In this document: in pieces, positions 1-6,134 of the stretch
Numbering within the stretch: position 1 is the stretch's first letter
Layout: each line of letters begins with the position of its first letter
Assembly: GCA_035275545.1 (NCBI GenBank)
Contig: DATEMP010000136.1
Location: 1 to 13,765 of the forward strand
From: WS-11 sp035275545
GTDB lineage: Bacteria; Eisenbacteria; RBG-16-71-46
DNA: 13,765 nucleotides
Reading direction: 5' to 3'
Program-made: the position numbers and the translations under genes
Notes under the pieces: model-generated
The model's database searches: none
Told to the model about the DNA's origin: nothing
What the model saw: the letters and a program-made list of their open reading frames with translations, nothing else

Positions 1-1
1 G

Positions 2-2620
2 GAAGCGCTCGCCGGCGAGGCGGCCGAGGCGTACCACCAGGCCGGGCACGGGCTGGGCGAGGTGCGGGCGCTGGGCACGCGCGCCGCGGTGGCGCACGTA
101 CGCCAGCTCCCCGACCAGGCGGAGCGGCTCTACCGCGAGGCGCTCGACGTGGCGCGCGAGCGGGATTACCGGCTGGTGCTCGAGGAGCTGCTGCTGGGCC
201 ACGGCGCGACCCTCATGGAGACCGGGCGCTGGGACGCGATGCGCGCGGCGACCGCCGAGGCGCTGCGTGTGGCCCTCGAGGACGAACGCCCGAGCGGTGC
301 GGCGCTCGCGGTCGCCCATCTGGCTCAGGTCGACGGTCTGACGGGGCGTGCCCGCAACGCCGTCCCGCACGCCCGCGCGGCCGTCCGGCTCTCCCGCCGC
401 CACCTTCCCGATCTGGAGCCGTATGCGTGGCGGTCGCTGGCGCAGGCGTACCGGATCGCCGGACGTCACCTGCGTGCGGAGCGGTACGCCCGCCGCGCCC
501 TGGCGCTCGCGATGCGGGTCGGCTCGCCCTACGAGCTGGAGTGGTGCCGGATCGAGCTGGGCCGGGTGTGGATCGCGGTCGGCCGCTGGCAGGAGGCGGG
601 CGACATGTGGGGCCGGGCACTCGAGGCGGGTCACGGGGCGGAGATGATCGGCCGGACCGTGTTGCACACCCTCGCGGGGCGCGCGGCGCTGCGCGGCGGC
701 GCTCACGATGTCGCGGCGGATCATCTCGACAAGGCACAGGCGTGGCTCGCGAGCCGGAGCGCACCCTACGCCGCGGCCCTGGCCGAGCAGCTCCGCGCCG
801 AGCAGGCGTTCGCGCAGGGACAGGTCCAGGAGGGCGTGGACAAGGCGCGCCACGTGCTCGCCGCACTCGCGGCTCTCCCCGCCCCGGTGGATCGCGCCCA
901 GGCCCAGCTCGAGTTCGCGCGCCTGGCACTCTCGGGCAGCAGCGACGGGCGCATCCCGGTCGGGGACTGGCTCGACGACGCCGCGGCCGCCTTCGAGCGC
1001 CACGGCGACCGCCGCAGCCGCGAGCGCGCACTCGCGCTCACGGTCGACTGGCTGCGGCGCACCGGCGGCCGCGGCACGGTGGGCGCGCGCGACCGCAACC
1101 TCATCGAGGCGGTGAGCCGCCTGCTCGATTCGCTCTCCGACCTCAAGGAGCTGACCGAGCGGGCGATGGCGCTGGCGGTCGAGCAGTTCGACGCCGAGCG
1201 CGGCGTGCTGCTGCTCACCGACCCCGAGACCGGCCGCCTCACGCCGATGGCGGAGCGCGGGGCGGTCGACGCGATGACGCGGCGCGACGCGGTGAGCTTC
1301 AGCCGCCGGGTGGTGGAGCGGGTGGCGAAGAGCGGCGGCAGCGTGCTGATCACCGACGCGCCGTCCGACCCGCGCGCTGCGTCGGACAGCGTGCTCGACC
1401 TGCGCCTGCGCTCGATCGTGTGCGTGCCCATGTACCTGGGCGGGCGGGTTGTGGGCGCGGTCTACATGGACGACTCGCGGCGGCCCGACGCGTTCAGCGA
1501 CGCGGACCGCGGGCTGCTCGAGGGGTTCGCGCACCTCATGGCGGCGGCGATCGAGAACAGCCGCGGCCACGAGGAGGTGCGCCGCGCCAACGAGCTGCTG
1601 GTGGGCGAGAACCTGTCGCTGCGCCAGGCGGTGGGCGCGCGCTACCAGGCGCAGAACATGATCGGCACCAGCTCGGCGATGCAGCAGGTGCACTCGGTCA
1701 TCGAGCGGGCCGCGCGAACCGCCACCACGGTGCTGATCACCGGCGAGAACGGCACCGGCAAGGAGCTGATCGCCCGCATCCTCCATCACGGCGGCAAGCG
1801 CCGCATGCGCCCGTTCGTGGCGGTCAACTGCGGCGCGATCCCCGAGTCGCTCATCGAGAGCGAGCTGTTCGGCATCCTCCCCGAGACCGCCACCGACGTG
1901 CGGGGGCGCGACGGCAAGTTCGTGGTCGCCGACGGCGGCACGCTGTTCCTGGACGAGATCGGGGCGATGCCGCTCAACCAGCAGGTGCGCCTGCTCTCGG
2001 CGATCGCCAACCGCGAGATCACGCCGGTGGGCGGCAGCAAGGCGATCCCGGTGGACGTGCGCATCATCGCCGCCACCAACAGCGACCTGCGGCGCCTGGT
2101 GAGCGAGGATCGCTTCCGCGACGACCTCTACTACCGGCTCAACGTCATCAACATCGAGGTGCCCCCGCTGCGCGACCGCAAGGCCGACATCCCGAGCCTC
2201 GCTCACCACTTCGTCGCCTACTTCGCGAAGCAGCAGGAGCGCGAGATTCCCGAGCTCTCACCCGAGTTCCTCGCCGCCCTGATGCAGAGCGACTGGCCGG
2301 GCAACGTGCGCGAGCTGCAGAACTACATCGAGCGGGTGCTGGCGATGAATCCCGGGCGCACCCTGCGCCCGGTCCCGCCGCCCCGCGACCTCGAGGAGCG
2401 GGCCACGACGCTCAAGATCGGGCGTACCGGGCGGTTCACCGAGGTGGTCCTGGACGTCGAGCGGCGGCTGGTCATCGAAGCCCTGCAAAGATCGGGCGGG
2501 AACCAGACGGTCGCCGCGCGCGCGCTCGGCATGAGCGAGGCAAAGCTCCGCTACCGCATGCGAAAGTACGGGCTCCCGGGGACTCGTCAGTTTTTGCGAA
2601 TTCGAAAAAACCTGCGATAG
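2..2620 (+). CDS. TPR-GAF-AAA+-Fis regulator, sigma-54 activator type lacking GAFTGA (5' partial)
   Basis: The reading frame is open to the left edge; the first in-window start-like codon (GTG 62) is probably internal. Order of parts: an Ala/Arg/Leu-rich alpha-helical region resembling TPR repeats (to about 1060), a GAF domain (about 1106-1561), a sigma-54-type AAA+ domain (about 1660-2350) and a Fis-type helix-turn-helix (about 2440-2580). Walker A is GENGTGKE (1742-1765), Walker B is TLFLDEIG (about 1938-1961), and the FRDDLYYRLNVINIEVPPL segment is normal. The loop after ELFG (1862-1873) reads ILPETATDVRGRDGKF, so ETATDV stands where GAFTGA is expected. Family knowledge: such proteins are ATP-driven, DNA-bound regulators sensing signals through GAF/TPR modules, sometimes with an N-terminal Ser/Thr kinase, which would lie outside the window. 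ATPase and DNA binding look intact; ordinary sigma-54 activation is doubtful. The last dozen codons are AT-rich, unlike the rest. Confidence 0.9.
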   Translation, partial: EALAGEAAEAYHQAGHGLGEVRALGTRAAVAHVRQLPDQAERLYREALDVARERDYRLVLEELLLGHGATLMETGRWDAMRAATAEALRVALEDERPSGAALAVAHLAQVDGLTGRARNAVPHARAAVRLSRRHLPDLEPYAWRSLAQAYRIAGRHLRAERYARRALALAMRVGSPYELEWCRIELGRVWIAVGRWQEAGDMWGRALEAGHGAEMIGRTVLHTLAGRAALRGGAHDVAADHLDKAQAWLASRSAPYAAALAEQLRAEQAFAQGQVQEGVDKARHVLAALAALPAPVDRAQAQLEFARLALSGSSDGRIPVGDWLDDAAAAFERHGDRRSRERALALTVDWLRRTGGRGTVGARDRNLIEAVSRLLDSLSDLKELTERAMALAVEQFDAERGVLLLTDPETGRLTPMAERGAVDAMTRRDAVSFSRRVVERVAKSGGSVLITDAPSDPRAASDSVLDLRLRSIVCVPMYLGGRVVGAVYMDDSRRPDAFSDADRGLLEGFAHLMAAAIENSRGHEEVRRANELLVGENLSLRQAVGARYQAQNMIGTSSAMQQVHSVIERAARTATTVLITGENGTGKELIARILHHGGKRRMRPFVAVNCGAIPESLIESELFGILPETATDVRGRDGKFVVADGGTLFLDEIGAMPLNQQVRLLSAIANREITPVGGSKAIPVDVRIIAATNSDLRRLVSEDRFRDDLYYRLNVINIEVPPLRDRKADIPSLAHHFVAYFAKQQEREIPELSPEFLAALMQSDWPGNVRELQNYIERVLAMNPGRTLRPVPPPRDLEERATTLKIGRTGRFTEVVLDVERRLVIEALQRSGGNQTVAARALGMSEAKLRYRMRKYGLPGTRQFLRIRKNLR

Positions 2621-2669
2621 CCAACCAACCCACTACACAGCCGTAGTTTGCACTATGCGAGGCGGCTTC

Positions 2670-2689
2670 ATTCGCAGATTGTTGCGAAT
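2670..2689. promoter_or_regulatory. 7-bp inverted repeat, possible upstream activator site
   Basis: ATTCGCA and TGCGAAT are perfect inverted arms separated by 6 nt. A related sequence, TTGCGAATT, lies at 2594-2602 inside the end of the upstream regulator gene, where it is part of a near-palindrome flanked by T and A runs. The repeat sits about 100 nt upstream of a -24/-12-like element at 2787-2802. That is the usual distance for an enhancer bound by a Fis-HTH activator, and the neighbouring gene encodes such a protein. Binding is inferred only. Confidence 0.4.
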
Positions 2690-2786
2690 TGCACGGTCGC
2701 GACCGCCCCGGCACGGCACCCCGAAAAACCCACCAAACCATACCAATTACAATATGTTACGAGCTCGGCCTTACGCCGACTTGGGA

Positions 2787-2802
2787 TGGCATGCTCTTCG
2801 CT
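2787..2802 (+). promoter_or_regulatory. Candidate sigma-54 (-24/-12) promoter for the small secreted protein gene
   Basis: The sequence TGGCATGCTCTTCGCT carries GG (2788-2789) and GC (2800-2801) with exactly 10 nt between them. It differs from TGGCACG-N4-TTGC at two positions. Transcription would start near 2813, leaving a leader of about 54 nt before ATG 2867. It lies in an unusually AT-rich gap downstream of an EBP-type gene. The pattern can arise by chance in GC-rich DNA, so this is a candidate only. Confidence 0.42.
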
Positions 2803-2846
2803 GTATTGACCCTGCGGTTGGTCTGCCCCAGCGAAAAGCGATTTCT

Positions 2847-2861
2847 ACCTCCCAAGGAGGT
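2847..2861 (+). promoter_or_regulatory. Shine-Dalgarno inside a small hairpin
   Basis: A perfect AAGGAGG (2854-2860) stands 6 nt before ATG 2867 and fixes that start. It is preceded by its own complement: ACCTCC (2847-2852) and GGAGGT (2856-2861) form a 6-bp palindrome with the 3-nt loop CAA. In RNA this could mask the ribosome binding site. Whether it folds in vivo is not known. Confidence 0.5.
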
Positions 2862-2866
2862 TGTGC

Positions 2867-3172
2867 ATGCGAGCCGCGAAGCAGCTCCTGGTTGTCCTGG
2901 CCCTCACGGGCCTCACCGCCATGGTGCACACATCCCTCGCTTCCGCGCAGGGAAGCCCGGGCAATCCGAGTGGCGGGACCTGGCTCCGCCAGACCCAGGA
3001 AGAGGCGACCGGGCCGGTGCTCCCCACCGACTTCCTGTCGCGTGGCTTCGCGCTGAACATGGCACTGAGTGGCTGGATCAACACGCGGCTGTCCGCGTAC
3101 TACACGTCGTCGGTGGTCCTCGAGAAGCGGACCGCCATGGCGGTCACGCGCCGGCGAGTCGGGGCTCGCTAA
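2867..3172 (+). CDS. Small secreted protein of unknown function
   Basis: The product is 101 aa. ATG 2867 is chosen because AAGGAGG ends 6 nt upstream; an in-frame TTG at 2861 overlaps the Shine-Dalgarno and is unlikely. Residues 1-28 form a signal peptide: basic start MRAAKQ, a hydrophobic core, then ASAQG as a plausible cleavage region. The mature part of about 73 residues is polar, with WLRQTQEEATG, a GWINTRLSAYYTSS segment and an Arg-rich end. I see no Cys, no membrane segment and no known motif. The gene lies between an EBP-type regulator and a degenerate AAA+ ORF starting 5 nt after its stop, so the three may form a regulatory unit. Function is not recognised. Confidence 0.7.
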   Translation: MRAAKQLLVVLALTGLTAMVHTSLASAQGSPGNPSGGTWLRQTQEEATGPVLPTDFLSRGFALNMALSGWINTRLSAYYTSSVVLEKRTAMAVTRRRVGAR

Positions 3173-3177
3173 GATCC

Positions 3178-3723
3178 GTGTCGAGCAAGCCCGGGTCGTA
3201 TTCGTCCGGCAAGTCGGGGGAGGGCGGGGGCGCCCTCCCCTCGGCCAGGTTGATTGGACTGCACCGTCACAGCCTCACCAACGTCCTGATCGTGGGCGGG
3301 AATGAGGCGCTGCGCGAGCAGGTGGCACGCGCCTTCCACCGTGAGAGCCCGCTCGGTGGCGGCGCGTTCGCGATCGTGAACTGCGCGCGCGAGGAGGATC
3401 GTCTCCGGACCGCGCTTCTGGACTGGACGGAGGGCGGCGAGCAGGGCGTCAATCCGCTCCAGGTGGCCGAACAGGGGACGCTCTACCTCGACATGGTGGA
3501 ACATCTCGATCTCGATACCCAGCGGCTGCTGCTGGCCCTGGCGCGGCAGATCCAGGGGGAGCCGGCGATCGGCGCCCAGGGGGCGCGTGCCGGGCGGCTG
3601 GTGGTCGGAAACCCCCGCGGTCTGGCCGATCTGGCCGCGGACGGTCGCTTCATGCCGGCCCTCTACGACGCGCTCGACAAGGTGCGCGTCGAGTTGGGGC
3701 CCACCGTGGAACCTTCGACTTAG
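3178..3723 (+). CDS. Degenerate sigma-54-type AAA+ domain protein (pseudo-EBP)
   Basis: About 181 aa from GTG 3178; TTG 3250 is an alternative, and neither has a convincing Shine-Dalgarno. After a Gly/Ser-rich stretch, the sequence follows the first two thirds of an EBP AAA+ domain. VLIVGGNEALREQVARAFHRES aligns with the Walker A region but lacks the P-loop Gly/Lys. AFAIVNCA matches the conserved FVAVNCA. EQGTLYLDMVEHL matches GGTLFLDEIGEL, with the Walker B Glu replaced. RLVVGNPRGLADLAADGRF and ALYDALDKVRVELGP match the sensor I and DLYYRLNVxxIxLPPL regions. There is no GAFTGA segment, no lid and no HTH. ATP binding is not expected; a partner or decoy role for the upstream EBP is possible, as is gene decay. 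The frame is clean and codon use resembles the neighbours. Confidence 0.68.
   Translation: MSSKPGSYSSGKSGEGGGALPSARLIGLHRHSLTNVLIVGGNEALREQVARAFHRESPLGGGAFAIVNCAREEDRLRTALLDWTEGGEQGVNPLQVAEQGTLYLDMVEHLDLDTQRLLLALARQIQGEPAIGAQGARAGRLVVGNPRGLADLAADGRFMPALYDALDKVRVELGPTVEPST
3217..3240 (+). terminator. 10-bp GC hairpin after the small secreted protein gene
   Basis: GGGGAGGGCG (3217-3226) and CGCCCTCCCC (3231-3240) pair perfectly around a GGGG loop, 44 nt after the stop of the secreted-protein gene. No T-run follows. The hairpin lies inside the N-terminal part of the pseudo-EBP frame if that starts at GTG 3178. It could weaken read-through into that ORF, or show that the ORF starts later. Confidence 0.45.
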
Positions 3724-3756
3724 AGGAGCACGACAACCCCGAGCGCCCGGCCGGAA

Positions 3757-3785
3757 GCTCATCCCACGCTTGCGAGCGAATGAGC
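3757..3785 (+). terminator. Two-tier hairpin downstream of the pseudo-EBP
   Basis: GCTCAT (3757-3762) pairs with ATGAGC (3780-3785), and inside it CGCT (3767-3770) pairs with AGCG (3775-3778). It lies 34 nt after the stop of the pseudo-EBP ORF, at the start of a 315-nt stretch without a gene (3724-4038). No T-run follows, so a terminator role is tentative. Confidence 0.3.
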
Positions 3786-3942
3786 CACCGGCGTGAACAT
3801 CGATCCGTGTCGCACGCCACCCGGACCGGGCGCTCGAAGGCCGTGAGAACCCCGGCGCACCGCATCCCGCCCTTCACCACCTGCGAAATCACTCCGTCGG
3901 GCGCAAACGAGCCTCCCGACGCGGGTTGGGCCATCTGACTCG

Positions 3943-3972
3943 TTGACTCGACGCGGATCGGGCGGCTAAAGT
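3943..3972 (+). promoter_or_regulatory. Candidate housekeeping promoter for the carboxypeptidase gene
   Basis: TTGACT (3943-3948) and TAAAGT (3967-3972) are separated by 18 nt and resemble -35 and -10 boxes. Transcription would start near 3980, about 60 nt before ATG 4039. The rest of the 3724-4038 gap shows a hairpin at 3757-3785, a short GTCGGG/CCCGAC inverted repeat near 3897-3921, and no convincing ORF. Confidence 0.45.
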
Positions 3973-4038
3973 CGGCAGCTAAGCAGTGCCGATACCAAGG
4001 ATGGTAGCGGCGTCTCGACCCCTCCAAGGAGATATCCG

Positions 4039-4989
4039 ATGTCTGTACGCGGCCTTCGGGCGTTCGGCGCCTTGATGCTCATCGCCCTGACCGCCTCCCC
4101 CATCGTGCCCGCCGAGGCGGCTGCAGCGAGCGGACGAGGCTCCAAGACCACCCTTCACGCCGCCTCCTCCAAGTCCGTGAAGCGCTCGCACCGCGCGCGC
4201 CGGCGGGGCGTGCGCCGCATGCCGCCGGGCGGTGTCGTGTGGGCGCGCAACGCGATCGTCCTCGACCCCACCACCGGTGCGGTGCTCTACGAGAAGAACG
4301 CCGGTGCCTCGGCGCCGATCGCCAGCCTCACCAAGCTCATGACCGCGCTCGTGCTGCTGGAGCAGAGCCCCGATTTCGAGCGGATCGTCACGGTGAGCGA
4401 TCGCGAGCTCTCGGGCGGCGGGCACACGCAGCTCAAGCGCGGCGAGCAGGTGCGCATGCGCGACCTGCTGCACATGAGCCTGATGTGCTCGGACAACGTC
4501 GCCACCCGCGTGCTGGTGCGCGAGTCGGGCCTCGACGGCGACAACTTCCTCGCGCGCATGAACCGCAAGGCGGTCGAGCTGGGCCTGGCGCGCACGCGCT
4601 TCGTCGAGTTCACCGGCCTCGACGAGCGCAACGTGTCGACCGCCGCCGACATCGCCCGGCTGCTGCGAGCCGCGGCGGAGAACCCGACCATCCACGAGAT
4701 CAGCACGATGCGCGGCCACGACTTCATCGGCCTCACCGCCCGGAGCCGGCCGCGCCCGCACCACGTCTCGAATACCAACCGGCTCCTCTACGGGCGCTAC
4801 GACATCCAGGCCGGCAAGACCGGCTTCATCAACGAGGCGGGCTACTGCTTCGCGACCTGGATCCGCACCGACCGGCGCGACATGATCGCGGTGGTGCTCG
4901 GCGCGCCCACCAACGCCACCCGCTTCGCCGACGTGGTCCGGCTGGTCCAGCACACGACGTCGCTGCCGGCCGGCACCAGCGGCCTCTAG
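4039..4989 (+). CDS. D-alanyl-D-alanine carboxypeptidase, peptidase S11 (PBP5/6-like)
   Basis: The product is 316 aa. ATG 4039 follows AAGGAG (4026-4031) by 7 nt. A signal peptide (residues 1 to about 33, ending VPAEAAAA) is followed by a Lys/Arg-rich linker and the S11 transpeptidase-fold domain from about residue 62. The three active-site motifs are present: S96-L-T-K99, S151-D-N153 and K260-T-G262. Family knowledge: the enzyme removes the terminal D-Ala from peptidoglycan pentapeptides in the periplasm, trimming cross-links. The C-terminal PBP5 beta-domain and amphipathic anchor appear absent, as in the short members of the family, so it may be soluble or held by the basic linker. The exporter gene starts 33 nt downstream and is probably co-transcribed. 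Its exact role (maintenance, or endopeptidase as in PBP7) cannot be told. Confidence 0.93.
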   Translation: MSVRGLRAFGALMLIALTASPIVPAEAAAASGRGSKTTLHAASSKSVKRSHRARRRGVRRMPPGGVVWARNAIVLDPTTGAVLYEKNAGASAPIASLTKLMTALVLLEQSPDFERIVTVSDRELSGGGHTQLKRGEQVRMRDLLHMSLMCSDNVATRVLVRESGLDGDNFLARMNRKAVELGLARTRFVEFTGLDERNVSTAADIARLLRAAAENPTIHEISTMRGHDFIGLTARSRPRPHHVSNTNRLLYGRYDIQAGKTGFINEAGYCFATWIRTDRRDMIAVVLGAPTNATRFADVVRLVQHTTSLPAGTSGL

Positions 4990-5022
4990 CGAGCCCGCGA
5001 CGGACGCCGGCGCCTCCGCTCG

Positions 5023-5820
5023 ATGACCGGGCGCGACGGCGTCCGTGGTCTCGCGGCGGGAGTGCTCGGCGGTGCGGCGAGCGGCCTGTTCGGCGTCGGC
5101 GGCGGGCTCGCCATCGTCCCCGCGCTCACCGCGTTCTTCGGCACTACCCAGCACCAGGCGCACGGCACGTCGCTGGCGGTGATCTGCGCCACCGCGCTCG
5201 CCGCGGTGGTGGTGTACGGCGCGCACGCCAACGTCGTGTGGTCGATCGCCGCACCGATGGCGCTCGGCAGCCTGGTGAGCGCGCCGCTCGGCGCGCGGCT
5301 CGCCACCCGGATCTCCGCCTCGGGACTGCGCCGGGCGTTCGCGGTGTTCCTGGTGCTGGTGGCGCTGCGCCTGCTGTGGGAGCCGCCGGCGGTGAGCGGC
5401 ACCGCGGTCCCCGCCGGGATCGCCGGGATCGCCATCTCGCTGCTGGTCGGGTTCGCGGCCGGCGTGGTGGCCGGGTTCATGGGTGTGGGCGGCGGCATCC
5501 TGGTGGTCCCGTTCCTCACGCTCGTGTTTGGTCTTTCTCAACAGGCGGCCCAGGGAACGTCGCTCGCCGTCATGCTGGTCACGGCACCGATGGCGACCTG
5601 GGAGCACTCGCGGCACGGGAACGTCGTGTGGCGGCTGGTGCCGATGCTCGCGGTCGGAACCGTTCTTGCCGCGCCCGGCGCAGCATGGATCGCCCAGCGC
5701 CTTCCCCACACGCTGCTCACGCGTGCCTTCGCCGTATTCCTGCTGATCACGGCGATCCACACCTGGACCCGGTCCAGCCGGACTGAACCCGTCCGCGAGG
5801 TGGCGACGCCCAGTCGCTGA
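5023..5820 (+). CDS. TauE/SafE family membrane protein (sulfite exporter-like)
   Basis: The product is 265 aa and almost wholly hydrophobic, with about eight predicted membrane segments. It shows the family's internal duplication. An N-terminal half has GLFGVGGGLAIVPAL and, further on, QAHGTSLAV. A C-terminal half has GFMGVGGGILVVPFL and QAAQGTSLAVML; both halves end with a GNVVW/ANVVW segment. Family knowledge: these permeases move sulfite, sulfoacetate or other small organic sulfur anions across the inner membrane. The substrate here is unknown and no sulfur genes are nearby. ATG 5023 has no clear Shine-Dalgarno, and translation is probably helped by coupling to the carboxypeptidase gene ending at 4989. 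A 7-bp inverted repeat begins at its stop codon. Confidence 0.9.
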   Translation: MTGRDGVRGLAAGVLGGAASGLFGVGGGLAIVPALTAFFGTTQHQAHGTSLAVICATALAAVVVYGAHANVVWSIAAPMALGSLVSAPLGARLATRISASGLRRAFAVFLVLVALRLLWEPPAVSGTAVPAGIAGIAISLLVGFAAGVVAGFMGVGGGILVVPFLTLVFGLSQQAAQGTSLAVMLVTAPMATWEHSRHGNVVWRLVPMLAVGTVLAAPGAAWIAQRLPHTLLTRAFAVFLLITAIHTWTRSSRTEPVREVATPSR

Positions 5821-5846
5821 GTCGCGTCGATGATGTTTCCGCGACT
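5820..5846 (+). terminator. Possible terminator after the TauE/SafE gene
   Basis: AGTCGCG (5820-5826) and CGCGACT (5840-5846) are perfect inverted arms with a 13-nt loop, starting at the last base of the TauE/SafE stop codon. Only a short TCAATT tail follows, so it is a weak candidate. It opens a 314-nt stretch without a gene (5821-6134). Confidence 0.35.
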
Positions 5847-5859
5847 TCAATTCGTCGGC

Positions 5860-5876
5860 GTTGCGTGTCGCGCAAC
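5860..5876. promoter_or_regulatory. Palindromic site upstream of the secreted protein promoter
   Basis: GTTGCG (5860-5865) and CGCAAC (5871-5876) are perfect inverted arms 5 nt apart. They end 10 nt before the candidate -35 box at 5887, a position suited to an activator. The right arm begins a stretch that recurs imperfectly upstream of the Lon gene (7174-7194). Confidence 0.3.
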
Positions 5877-5886
5877 CATTTGGCGC

Positions 5887-5915
5887 TTGAGATGCCTGCC
5901 ACCCGCGCGTAGCAT
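5887..5915 (+). promoter_or_regulatory. Candidate promoter for the secreted beta-sandwich protein gene
   Basis: TTGAGA (5887-5892), a 17-nt spacer and TAGCAT (5910-5915) resemble a housekeeping promoter. Transcription from near 5922 would give a long leader of about 210 nt. A poorer -24/-12-like reading of the same DNA (TGGC at 5881, GC at 5894-5895, 10-nt spacing) is also possible. Confidence 0.42.
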
Positions 5916-6006
5916 GATCGTGGTTCCAGGAGCAACAATTGGTCGTCGAGATGGCCTCGAGTCCACCCGTCGCCCGCGAGCGCGGAGTCAGGGGTCCGGC
6001 CAGATC

Positions 6007-6048
6007 GGGCCGTGGAGCGCCGGCATCGGCGCCCGCGGTAACGGTCCC
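6007..6048 (+). other. Structured leader hairpin upstream of the secreted protein gene
   Basis: The inner stem is perfect: GCGCCG (6017-6022), loop GCAT, CGGCGC (6027-6032). The outer arms GGGCCGT (6007-6013) and ACGGTCCC (6041-6048) pair with a one-base bulge. It lies within the predicted leader and is followed by a mildly T-rich segment, so it may be an attenuator or an mRNA-stabilising structure. It matches no riboswitch I recognise. Confidence 0.35.
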
Positions 6049-6134
6049 ATTCTCATTTGCCCATCGGGTTGCTGAGCACCGCTCTGCGAGCCCCGCATCT
6101 CACGCCGATGCATCACATCCCTGAGGAGAGCACG

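Noticed and set aside
427..2646. 739-codon plus-strand frame inside the EBP gene
   Set aside because: Out-of-frame shadow of the TPR-GAF-AAA+-Fis gene; Arg/Gly/Pro-rich without motifs.
3979..5850. 623-codon open frame on the minus strand
   Set aside because: It lies antisense to the carboxypeptidase and TauE/SafE genes, whose motifs are clear. Its product is His/Arg/Gly-rich low-complexity sequence typical of a GC-rich shadow frame.
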